Shown piece by piece: positions 1 through 5,610 of a stretch of DNA of 6,066 nucleotides. The notes beneath the pieces are model-generated. The model ran no database searches and was not told where the DNA came from. It was given only the letters and a program-made list of their open reading frames with translations. The DNA is from Bacillota bacterium (lineage in GTDB: Bacteria; Bacillota; Clostridia; Clostridiales; Clostridiaceae), in NCBI GenBank assembly GCA_030706065.1, contig JAUZPH010000240.1, positions 1 to 6,066 of the forward strand. Direction: 5' to 3'. Both the position numbers and the translations under genes were made by a program. Positions within the stretch are counted from its first letter, which is position 1; each line of letters opens with the position of its first letter.

Positions 1-673
1 CTCATATAGCAGTCCTCATATATTGAAATCAGCAATTCATCAGCCTTCCCTTCATCCGGTTCCTCCGGCAGGTTAGTGCTCATCTCGGAATATATGCTCA
101 CAAAATCTGTTAATGGATATTTATCCATATGAATATCTATAAATATCTCCTTATCAAACTCTTTCTTATCGGATTTATCAACCAGAAGCCTTATGCTCCC
201 CATGGGAAATTCCGTGTATTTACCTGCAAAATGAACCATGAGGTTATTAAGTGTATTCAATATATGTTTTTCTTTCTCCGCCTGAGGGTAGTGATCCCTG
301 GCCAGGGCATTCTGAAGCCTTCTCAGCTGCGCCGCCGCTTAATTCCCAAAGGTGTTCACGATCCTCTTTGACAGGAATATGCCCCTGTTCTTTCTGAGTG
401 CCTCACCATAGCTGTTCATATATACGATATGTTCATCCCTGGTTCCCGGAAGTTCCAGAATATTTGGATTGCCCTTTAACGCCAGAGAAACAAATTTCTT
501 CAGCCCGTAAATGACTGTATCCGTCTCTGTATCCTCAAATTGCTCAAAGTTCTGAAAGCCATAGATATTCTCCTTTCTCTCCATGGCTACTCCCCTAAGA
601 TAGACGTCACTGGCGCCGAGGTTGGTACCGTAGCCCACGGATCCTGAAAGAGTCAAATATATGAAGAAATCAT
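1..673 (-). pseudogene. Decayed nucleotidyltransferase (YcgL/RlaP-like), runs off left edge
   Basis: The frame reads SGSVGYGTNL, then ASDVYLRG, then TVIYGLKKF, NPNILEL and, after a stop, AQLRRLQNALARD and EIFIDIH. From family knowledge this matches the predicted nucleotidyltransferases of the DNA polymerase beta superfamily (COG3541, YcgL/RlaP). Four lesions are visible or inferred. A TAA at 339-341 sits where relatives usually have an aromatic residue (FGN-stop-AAAQLRRL), and the frame continues open to base 1. The only plausible ATG (671-673, with GGAG 11 bases upstream) is one base out of phase with the domain and hits TGA at 653-655; TTG at 654-656 is the only in-frame start and lies directly at the motif. 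The second acidic residue of the GS...SDxD motif is Tyr. The sequence passes from IYSEMS straight to TNLPEEPDE, whereas I recall a longer helical segment between them. Natural substrate is unknown. Confident as a homologue and as broken; the left end lies outside the window. Confidence 0.85.
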
Positions 674-690
674 GAAAGCTTTAACTCCAA

Positions 691-721
691 AGAAAAAGGG
701 CTGTCAGCAATGCCGAAAGCC
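691..721 (-). terminator. Possible weak hairpin terminator
   Basis: On the minus strand an imperfect stem (GGCT/AGCC outside, TC/GA and GC/GC inside with mismatches) is followed by CTTTTTCT. It lies between the acetyltransferase and the nucleotidyltransferase remnant, 18 bases before that remnant's ATG. The stem is poor, so this is tentative. Confidence 0.3.
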
Positions 722-725
722 ACTT

Positions 726-750
726 AAAAAACTGCTGTACCGCTGGCAGC
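726..750 (-). terminator. Possible rho-independent terminator of the acetyltransferase
   Basis: On the minus strand CTGC/GCAG (bases 732-735 with 746-749) or the overlapping GCTG/CAGC can pair, followed directly by six T residues (726-731). It lies about 43 bases after the acetyltransferase stop, a usual distance. The stem is short, so confidence is moderate. Confidence 0.45.
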
Positions 751-792
751 TATGCTTACACGGAAAACTTATCTCTGCCTGCATGTTATATT

Positions 793-1359
793 CTATTTCT
801 TCCATTCGGACTTTAATATGGAATACAGGCATTCATCTCTCCACCTGTCTCCTACGAACATGGTTTCCCGGAAGACTCCTTCCCTTCTCAAGCCTGCCTT
901 TTCCATCATTTTTACAGCCGCCGCATTTCTTGCATCGCAGCCGGACTCCAGCCTGTGGGCCTTGGTATTGCTGAAAGCATATTTTATGATATTCTTGAGG
1001 GCCTCTGTGCCATATCCCCGGCCCTGATATTTGGAACCGATCATGATACTGACTCCTGCTATCTCACCTTGCTTATACATACCGTAAAAAGTTACATGCC
1101 CTATTATCTCCAGGCTCGGTCTCAGCACCACCGGTATGTGCTCAGCAAATCCGTCTCTTTGAGTCTGCTGTTCAACACTATTGGCAACAAACTGTCTGAC
1201 TGCCTTTTCATCCAAAGGCTCCTCATCCAGATACCTCCACACCGCCGGGTCTGATGTATACTTCAACACATCCTTCCAATCACTGAGTTTATAGGTTCCC
1301 AACAGAATCTTTTCCGATTCAAGCCACTTCATAAACTTCATCAACTCCACACTCTTCAT
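793..1359 (-). CDS. GNAT-family N-acetyltransferase (RimJ/RimL type)
   Basis: A 188-residue protein that would move an acetyl group from acetyl-CoA to an amine; the substrate cannot be read from the sequence. The acetyl-CoA loop is QGRGYGTEA (residues 112-120), preceded by the beta-strand GVSIMIG. The following block AHRLESGCDARNAAAVKMM (134-152) and EKAGLRREGVFRE (153-165) is typical of RimJ/RimL-like members (Acetyltransf_3), as is the closing DRWRDECLYSIL. The length fits the family. The start is uncertain: ATG at 1357-1359 has no good ribosome site, while the third in-frame ATG (Met10, first base 1332) gives MKWLESEKILLG, a more usual beginning, with GGAG 12 bases upstream. The gene diverges from the DUF6512-like gene and is followed by a possible terminator at 726-750 and then the nucleotidyltransferase remnant. 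Confidence 0.9.
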   Translation of the reverse strand: MKSVELMKFMKWLESEKILLGTYKLSDWKDVLKYTSDPAVWRYLDEEPLDEKAVRQFVANSVEQQTQRDGFAEHIPVVLRPSLEIIGHVTFYGMYKQGEIAGVSIMIGSKYQGRGYGTEALKNIIKYAFSNTKAHRLESGCDARNAAAVKMMEKAGLRREGVFRETMFVGDRWRDECLYSILKSEWKK

Positions 1360-1397
1360 ATTATAGGTGCCGGAAAATCACCTAATCCGGACATATA

Positions 1398-1425
1398 TTT
1401 ATATAGTATGAAAATGCCCTGCCAA
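1398..1425 (-). promoter_or_regulatory. Candidate sigma-A promoter for the acetyltransferase
   Basis: On the minus strand TTGGCA (1420-1425) and TATAAA (1398-1403) are separated by 16 bases; each hexamer matches consensus at five of six positions. Transcription would begin near 1391, giving a leader of about 30 bases. That leader could form CCGGA/TCCGG (1386-1390 with 1370-1374) or the overlapping AGGTG/CACCT (1379-1383 with 1365-1369), but not both. A second TATAAT lies at 1360-1365 directly before the annotated ATG, with no good -35. Confidence 0.5.
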
Positions 1426-1486
1426 TGTGTGCCGAAGTTGCATCTGAAGGGTTTTATTGAGCGCCTGATATATCACAGGCATTTTC
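1410..1486. repeat. Inverted repeat in the divergent promoter region
   Basis: GAAAATGCC at 1410-1418 is repeated as its exact reverse complement at 1478-1486, 59 bases apart. The left arm abuts the candidate -35 of the acetyltransferase. Just inside the right arm is a local hairpin GCCTG/CAGGC (1463-1467 with 1476-1480) that contains the perfect 10-base palindrome TGATATATCA (1466-1475). The position between two divergent genes suggests an operator pair, but a chance origin is possible. Confidence 0.35.
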
Positions 1487-1506
1487 CCGTAATTTCATAA
1501 TATACA

Positions 1507-1512
1507 TATAAT
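1507..1512 (+). promoter_or_regulatory. Candidate -10 box for the DUF6512-like gene
   Basis: A perfect TATAAT lies 32 bases before the TTG start. The matching -35 region is weak (TTTCCC at 1483-1488, 18-base spacer). The surrounding DNA is very AT-rich, so a chance match is quite possible. Confidence 0.35.
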
Positions 1513-1525
1513 AATACCCTTATCC

Positions 1526-1541
1526 GGGAGTGAGATTTTTG
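1526..1541 (+). promoter_or_regulatory. Ribosome site that selects a TTG start
   Basis: GGGAG at 1526-1530 is followed by 8 bases and then TTG at 1539-1541. The alternative GTG at 1530-1532 overlaps the Shine-Dalgarno bases themselves and has nothing suitable upstream, so TTG is the better start. Confidence 0.6.
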
Positions 1542-2141
1542 GTTAATCCGAGTGCAACTAAAGCGGAAAGATGGATACTTCTCGGCATACCTGTACTGAT
1601 TGTTGCCGGAAGCCTTATGCATTTCATATATGATTGGACAGGGAAACTTACTGTTATCGGCATCTTTGCACCGGTTAACGAGAGTATATGGGAGCATCTA
1701 AAACTTACCTTCTGGCCTATGGTACTTTGGTGGTTCCTTTGGTACTTTATCAATGGTAAGAAATTTGGTGTAGCCTTGGAAAAATGGATTACTGCTGCGG
1801 CAGGGGCCATCGTAGCTAGTCCTCTAGTTATCTTAGCCTTCTACTATACCTATACCGGAGCCTTCGGGATTGAATCCCTGGTTCTGGATATCTTCTCCAT
1901 GATTTTAGGGATTACTCTTGGACAATGTTTGGGCCTGCATATCTACAAATACTCCAGCTTTGGCCGGACTGCTGTCTATACAGCGATTTTTATTTTCGCC
2001 ATAATGGCAGTTGCTTTCACTGTGTTCACTTTCCTTCCACCGCATATTCCTCTTTTTTGGGACTCGCCTACCGGTGCCTATGGCATCCAATATAGCTGCG
2101 AAAATTTACATTCTAATTTATCGCCTTCGAAAAATCGGTGA
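1539..2141 (+). CDS. DUF6512-like multi-pass membrane protein, possibly altered C-terminus
   Basis: A 200-residue hydrophobic protein of unknown function. About five membrane segments can be seen: residues 11-29, 57-72, 87-104, 112-134 and 144-166. Conserved-looking motifs are HFIYDWTG (28-35), FAPVNESIWEHLKLTFWP (43-60) and PPHIPLFWD (167-175). From memory these fit the DUF6512 family, found mainly in Firmicutes; no reaction is known to me. The start is taken as TTG because of the GGGAG site. The tail after TGAYGI looks unlike a membrane-protein end: QYSCENLHSNLSPSKNR is polar and overlaps a stem-loop. Adding one C at the CC of 2087-2088 would give GIPI followed by TAG (2093-2095), so a one-base deletion may have lengthened the protein by about 15 residues. 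Family assignment is fairly confident, the frameshift is inference. Confidence 0.8.
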   Translation: MVNPSATKAERWILLGIPVLIVAGSLMHFIYDWTGKLTVIGIFAPVNESIWEHLKLTFWPMVLWWFLWYFINGKKFGVALEKWITAAAGAIVASPLVILAFYYTYTGAFGIESLVLDIFSMILGITLGQCLGLHIYKYSSFGRTAVYTAIFIFAIMAVAFTVFTFLPPHIPLFWDSPTGAYGIQYSCENLHSNLSPSKNR

Positions 2142-2164
2142 AGATTCGATATTTTCTTAGGCGA
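2121..2164 (+). other. Stem-loop spanning the DUF6512-like stop codon
   Basis: TCGCCT (2121-2126) pairs with AGGCGA (2159-2164). Inside it GAAAA (2129-2133) pairs with TTTTC (2152-2156) and TCG (2135-2137) with CGA (2147-2149), around a 9-base loop holding the TGA. No T-run follows, so it is not a standard intrinsic terminator. Finding it inside coding sequence is unusual and would be better explained if the gene once ended near 2095. Confidence 0.4.
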
Positions 2165-2201
2165 ATAGTAACGGTCTAAATTTCCGCATCTTTAGTTCTA
2201 T

Positions 2202-2233
2202 GGCTCCACCGGATTCAATTAACCGGCGGAGCC
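2202..2233. terminator. Hairpin between convergent genes, possible bidirectional terminator
   Basis: GGCTCCACCGG (2202-2212) and CCGGCGGAGCC (2223-2233) form an 11-bp stem with a single A/C mismatch around a 10-base loop. It lies 60 bases after the DUF6512-like stop and 9 bases after the lipoprotein stop on the other strand. Neither side has a proper T-tract, so termination would be weaker than for a standard site; the stem may instead protect 3' ends. Confidence 0.55.
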
Positions 2234-2242
2234 GTAAATATT

Positions 2243-2599
2243 TCAGTATGGAATTATAAAGGCAGTCTCCTCCGGGTTTACGCGGTTGTTCTTATCGATG
2301 AAAAGCCTCACCCTCTCACCTCTGTCATTTGTACCCACAACTACTCTCATGCTGCCGCTTTTAAAACCGGCAGGTACCTGGTTAACCTCTTCGGCTCCGG
2401 CACCTCCTGTGGTAGTATCATAAATTCTCTCTATATTCGTGATATGAAACCTGTTGGATATTTCATTTACCTTCCTCTCCGTCAAAACCCCGTCATTGAT
2501 TCCGAAATCTGCCCTGCTGTAGCAGCCGCCTGTTGAAAAGATGATGGCAGCAGATACAAAAAATATAAGAAACAAAGAAAGTAATCTGAGTTTTTTCAT
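2243..2599 (-). CDS. Putative lipoprotein of unknown function
   Basis: A 118-residue protein that I do not recognise. The start is ATG 2597-2599, preceded by AAGGAGG (2609-2615) at 9-base spacing; an upstream in-frame ATG at 2638 has no such site. Residues 1-25 form a signal peptide: MKKLR, then a hydrophobic stretch LLSLFLIFFVSAAIIF. STGGC follows with Cys26 as the probable lipidation site; Thr at -3 is less usual than Leu, but Gly-Gly-Cys fits a lipobox. The mature part of about 92 residues is soluble, with a helix-like ERKVNEISNRF (41-51) and a strand-rich end, MRVVVGTNDRGERVRLFID, that looks like a small beta domain. It would sit on the outer face of the cell membrane. It lies downstream of the histidine kinase but behind that gene's terminator, so it is probably transcribed on its own. 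Confidence 0.75.
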   Translation of the reverse strand: MKKLRLLSLFLIFFVSAAIIFSTGGCYSRADFGINDGVLTERKVNEISNRFHITNIERIYDTTTGGAGAEEVNQVPAGFKSGSMRVVVGTNDRGERVRLFIDKNNRVNPEETAFIIPY

Positions 2600-2710
2600 G
2601 GACAAGCTCCTCCTTTGAATGATGTCTTTTACAGCCAAACAACTTACTTTTATATTGTTCTCAAATTTCTATATTTCTTTCCTGTATTTCTGCTATTAAA
2701 ACGAGTTATA

Positions 2711-2741
2711 TAAAAAGCGGCTGGCCTTGACCAGTCGCTTT
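2711..2741 (-). terminator. Rho-independent terminator of the histidine kinase gene
   Basis: On the minus strand AAAGCGACTGG pairs with CCAGCCGCTTT around a 6-base loop (11 positions, one non-Watson-Crick), followed by TTTTTATATAA. It lies about 90 bases after the kinase stop and separates it from the lipoprotein gene. Confidence 0.75.
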
Positions 2742-2773
2742 ACTCCATACCTTCTTCTTTTTCCCTCAGGACG

Positions 2774-2833
2774 TCACCGGCACTGATTGCCATGTGTCAT
2801 TGCTACTATATACTTCTCCATGTTTTTTCTCAT
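2774..2833 (-). CDS. Tiny open frame overlapping the kinase stop, doubtful
   Basis: The kinase stop and an ATG overlap as TAATG (2831-2835). The frame runs 19 codons to TGA (2774-2776), reading MRKNMEKYIVAMTHGNQCR. Such an overlap allows translational coupling. Shortly downstream another frame reads ISAGDVLREKEEGME and stops at TAA just before the terminator, so the two could be pieces of one small gene split by a frameshift. No family is recognised. A frame this short can easily arise by chance. Confidence 0.2.
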   Translation of the reverse strand: MRKNMEKYIVAMTHGNQCR

Positions 2834-4914
2834 TAATATATATCCGAAAACTCAATTTTAATCTTCTCAATATTATTTTGTTCCTTGCCGTTATAAATAA
2901 GCTTGTCTTGATAATCCGTATCCTCCTGATCACTCAAGATACTTTCAGGAAGTATGACTACAAACTCAGAACCTTTGCCTGGTTCCGACATTACTGATAC
3001 CGAACCTTTATGCAGCTCAACCAGAAGCTTTACCAGGAACAAACCAATACCGCTTCCTTCTCTTCTTCTTGCAAAGGATTTGTCTACCTGCTTAAAGCGC
3101 TCAAATATAACCTTCTGTTCCTCAGAGCTTATTCCGATGCCGCTGTCCCTTACAGATATGATGACATTATTATTCTTCTCCCTCATGCTGACAAATATAT
3201 TCCCTCCAGGAGGTGTAAACTTTACAGCGTTGGAAAGAAGATTCAACATAATCCTCTCAACCATATCCACATCACAAGCCATAATCCTTTCCTCAATTTC
3301 GGTATCGAAGAGGAATTCTATATTTCTTTCCTTAATATAGTTTGCAACATACAAGGAAATCTCTTCTACCACATTTACAATATTGCAGTTCTTCATATGC
3401 ACATCATAGAAGGCAGCACCTATTTTGCTTGAATCTATCAAATTGTTCACCAGCCTTAGCAGGCGGTAGCTGTTTTGCTTTATCATCTCCGATATCTTTT
3501 CAATATCTACTTTTGAATCCCTTTGTGCATCACTTTCTCTAAGGCTGGACATTAACTGAACGGAAGAAAGGATTATATTCAGGGGAGTCCTTAACTCGTG
3601 AGAGACATTTGCAAAAAATTCATTCTTCATATTATCATTTTTAGTCTCAAGCTGTTGTATTCTATTAAAGGCATTTATCAAGTCCCCTATTTCGTCATTT
3701 GATATAATAGGTATGTCCTTTCTCTCTTTAATGCTGCCTCCTTGTCCAATAGCCATCAGATTGTCCGCTACATGGGTTATATCGGAGGATATTGATTTTG
3801 AAAAATAATAGATCACCAGTATATTCACTATCACAAGGATAATTAAAGCCACTGCAAAAGCCTCAACGGTCTCTTTGGATTCCACCTCAAAATACACACC
3901 GACAGTCCAAGTTTCGCCACTTACATCTATCTTCTTGATAACTCCCTGGGTTTCTTTTGTGTACCCATAAACTCTGTAACCATCTTCAGGATTATTTATA
4001 AAATAAATAAAATATGGAGTCAGCTTGCTTTCATCCGATGTTATAACCCTGCCGCCGGCCAAAGCCGCAAAATATGTAGTTTCAATACCATCAAGTCTTA
4101 CATTCTTCAAAATTTCAGAAAGACTTGTCCAATCATTGATTTTACCTGCATTATTCAAACTCTCTTCGAGCTTATATTTATAGGTGTCCTGTAATATATC
4201 CCCCTTTTCATCAATGAGCCTGGAATATCCAAGCATTGCAGTAATAATCACTGCTGTAATTACCATAGGAATAACCTGCACAAGCATCTTTGTTCCTATA
4301 TTGACCCTGGCTCCTTCAGGTTCATCGTCAATATATGTATCATAAAGAATCTTGGTAAATATGTACCTGGAAAAGGTATATGCAACCACTGAGGAAAGAA
4401 AACAAAAGCAAAATACAAGGCAGAGAAGCTTCCCAATGAGGACAAAAGGTGCGGCGACCAGCATATGCCCGATTATTCCTATCAGCACTGCAATGAATGT
4501 AGGCAGGAATATCTGATAGAGATAGATTATATACGGCAGATTCATGCACTTCTTTCTTATTCTCCTGAGCTTTTCAATATCTTCTTCCCGTCCAGTCGAT
4601 AACATTTTATATTCATCAATACCTTTAAAAAGAAACCGTAGGGTAACACTACTGGCAATCAGTGCCACCACGGTGCCAGCAATAAACTGTATATCATAGC
4701 TGAAGTTCACAGAATTTGATCCTTCACGTATTTTATCGGCATAGCACATTAAAACAGGTATCAACTTGTAAAGGGCGGCTATGGCAAGCAGAATTGCTGC
4801 ATTGTAAACTAAAATAATACAAGCCAAGCTATTTCTAGATATATATCGGTCAACCCGGCTGGCCAAGCATTTCCTTAATATATTTTTAAAGCTGCGAATA
4901 ATTCGAGTCTGCAT
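2833..4914 (-). CDS. Membrane sensor histidine kinase, orphan
   Basis: A 693-residue transmembrane sensor kinase that would autophosphorylate on His and pass the phosphate to a response regulator not found in this window. From the N-terminus: a basic cytoplasmic start, membrane segments near 31-57, 75-96, 128-150, 153-183 and 210-229, an outside domain of about 120 residues (230-351) and a sixth segment (352-371). The basic loops all fall inside in this topology. GGRVITSDESK and WTVGVYFEV suggest a Cache/PAS-like sensor fold (inference). A HAMP linker follows (about 371-425), then HisKA with FFANVSHELRTPL (His439). The ATPase domain has the N box NLLSNAVKF (Asn562), G1 DSGIGI (590-595), F box FERFKQVD and G2 GSGIGL (619-624). 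All catalytic motifs are intact. A 37-residue charged tail ends IEFSDIY, which I recall from related clostridial kinases. The start ATG has GGGGGA six bases upstream. Confidence 0.95.
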   Translation of the reverse strand: MQTRIIRSFKNILRKCLASRVDRYISRNSLACIILVYNAAILLAIAALYKLIPVLMCYADKIREGSNSVNFSYDIQFIAGTVVALIASSVTLRFLFKGIDEYKMLSTGREEDIEKLRRIRKKCMNLPYIIYLYQIFLPTFIAVLIGIIGHMLVAAPFVLIGKLLCLVFCFCFLSSVVAYTFSRYIFTKILYDTYIDDEPEGARVNIGTKMLVQVIPMVITAVIITAMLGYSRLIDEKGDILQDTYKYKLEESLNNAGKINDWTSLSEILKNVRLDGIETTYFAALAGGRVITSDESKLTPYFIYFINNPEDGYRVYGYTKETQGVIKKIDVSGETWTVGVYFEVESKETVEAFAVALIILVIVNILVIYYFSKSISSDITHVADNLMAIGQGGSIKERKDIPIISNDEIGDLINAFNRIQQLETKNDNMKNEFFANVSHELRTPLNIILSSVQLMSSLRESDAQRDSKVDIEKISEMIKQNSYRLLRLVNNLIDSSKIGAAFYDVHMKNCNIVNVVEEISLYVANYIKERNIEFLFDTEIEERIMACDVDMVERIMLNLLSNAVKFTPPGGNIFVSMREKNNNVIISVRDSGIGISSEEQKVIFERFKQVDKSFARRREGSGIGLFLVKLLVELHKGSVSVMSEPGKGSEFVVILPESILSDQEDTDYQDKLIYNGKEQNNIEKIKIEFSDIY

Positions 4915-4937
4915 ATTCCTTCCCCCATATTCCTTCC
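4912..4937 (-). repeat. Tandem duplication of the kinase ribosome site and ATG
   Basis: GGAAGGAATATG occurs twice on the minus strand (4926-4937 and 4912-4923), separated by GG. The second copy carries the kinase ATG. The first copy's ATG (4926-4928) is 14 bases upstream and out of frame, opening a 17-codon frame that ends at TAA 4875-4877, inside the kinase gene. Confidence 0.7.
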
Positions 4938-4968
4938 AAAGAGGACGTAACTATTATCTCATAACTCC

Positions 4969-4974
4969 ATTATA
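4969..4974 (-). promoter_or_regulatory. Candidate -10 box for the histidine kinase
   Basis: TATAAT on the minus strand, 54 bases before the kinase ATG and downstream of the preceding gene's terminator, where a promoter is expected. No good -35 is seen at 16-18 bases (CAAAAA at 17), so it may be weak or activator-dependent. Confidence 0.4.
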
Positions 4975-5029
4975 TCCATTGGTTCATGCCGTTTTTGTCG
5001 AATTGTATACTATATGGCAAATAATATAG

Positions 5030-5069
5030 AAAAAAAAGTACCATACGTGCTGTGTTTACACGAATGGCA
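5030..5069 (-). terminator. Rho-independent terminator of the DUF5658-like gene
   Basis: On the minus strand TGCCAT pairs with ATGGTA (one G-U), then a T-T mismatch, then CGTG pairs with CACG around a 9-base loop. C and eight T residues (5030-5037) follow. It lies 67 bases after the DUF5658-like stop and insulates the kinase gene from upstream transcription. Confidence 0.8.
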
Positions 5070-5136
5070 TATCAAGCTGTGCTGCAAACATTAAAAAGCT
5101 TCTTGAAGGTAATTATCCCTACAGGCCTTACTTTCC

Positions 5137-5490
5137 TTATGTCAGCAGGTATATAATGCACCAGGCTGTATGATACAAATTGATAAAAAAGTATAATATC
5201 ATGCAGGTGGTTATTATGGTATTCAGTATCAGAATATGCTTCTCTACAGATGAACTGATGCCTAAGTATGCCAGTATCAGCAGAAGCAGCGTTATTCCAA
5301 ATTTTATAAAAGTACCAATGATGCTTTCGTCTGCTATTCCAGATGTGAACGCATTTGCCCTCTCATAGACGCCTGTACAAAAAAGCATCAGTGTAAATAG
5401 TATGTCTGATGCATTCAATATAAACAGTGCAATAAATTTTCTCTTTATAATCTGCATATCCGAGGATATCAGGAAATATATAAAAGACAA
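5137..5490 (-). CDS. Small DUF5658-like membrane protein
   Basis: A 117-residue hydrophobic protein of unknown function. It has about three to four membrane segments: residues 17-38, 57-76 and 86-104, possibly continuing to 115. The motif FILNASDILFTLMLFCTGVYERANAF (Asn26, Asp29, Thr33, Gly40, Glu43, Asn46) matches the NxxDxxxT...G..E.N pattern I associate with DUF5658; this is from memory and could not be searched. Here the usual Asn-Pro after the glutamate reads Asn-Ala. The start is taken as TTG 5488-5490 because GGAGGT (5497-5502) lies six bases upstream; the ATG at 5520 would place that site inside the gene, and Met12 has no ribosome site. Terminators on both sides suggest its own transcript, though no clear promoter is visible in the roughly 50 bases after the upstream terminator, so read-through is possible. 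Confidence 0.75.
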   Translation of the reverse strand: MSFIYFLISSDMQIIKRKFIALFILNASDILFTLMLFCTGVYERANAFTSGIADESIIGTFIKFGITLLLLILAYLGISSSVEKHILILNTIITTCMILYFFINLYHTAWCIIYLLT

Positions 5491-5502
5491 GCTAACACCT
5501 CC
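5488..5502 (-). promoter_or_regulatory. Ribosome site that selects a TTG start
   Basis: GGAGGT (5497-5502), six bases, then TTG (5488-5490) on the minus strand. The spacing is near ideal and decides the start of the DUF5658-like gene. Confidence 0.65.
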
Positions 5503-5540
5503 GGTTGGGAGTATTGCCACATCTCTTAACTTCTAACCAT

Positions 5541-5593
5541 AAAAAAGATAAAGGGCTGCAGATTTGTATAATTTTATACATCATTGCACCCCT
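5541..5593 (-). terminator. Composite hairpin terminator of the FAD oxidoreductase gene
   Basis: On the minus strand AGGG-g-TGCA pairs with TGCA-g-CCCT (outer arms 5585-5593 and 5552-5560), enclosing a second perfect inverted repeat TGTATAA/TTATACA (5565-5571 with 5574-5580). TTTATCTTTTTT follows (5541-5552). It begins 17 bases after the oxidoreductase stop. The inner 16-base palindrome could also serve as a protein-binding site. Confidence 0.7.
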
Positions 5594-5610
5594 ATTTAAC
5601 CTGTGATATT

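Noticed and set aside
129..371. 80-codon plus-strand frame at the left end
   Set aside because: It lies opposite the nucleotidyltransferase remnant, whose translation matches a family; the plus frame matches nothing I know.
672..1254. Three plus-strand frames opposite the acetyltransferase
   Set aside because: They are antisense shadows of a well-supported GNAT gene, with no ribosome sites or family features.
2954..3542. Plus-strand frames opposite the kinase catalytic domains
   Set aside because: They are shadows of the HisKA and ATPase coding sequence, rich in Ser/Leu from reverse-complement codons.
5030..5170. Plus-strand frame ending NYPYRPYFPYVSRYIMHQAV, and an adjacent MANNIEKKVPYV frame
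   Set aside because: The stretch covers the terminator and overlaps the 3' end of the minus-strand DUF5658-like gene; there is no ribosome site and no recognised family, so it is probably chance.
5565..5580. TnrA-type nitrogen-control site
   Set aside because: The palindrome starts TGT and ends ACA but lacks the A and T at the next fixed positions and is 16, not 17, bases long.
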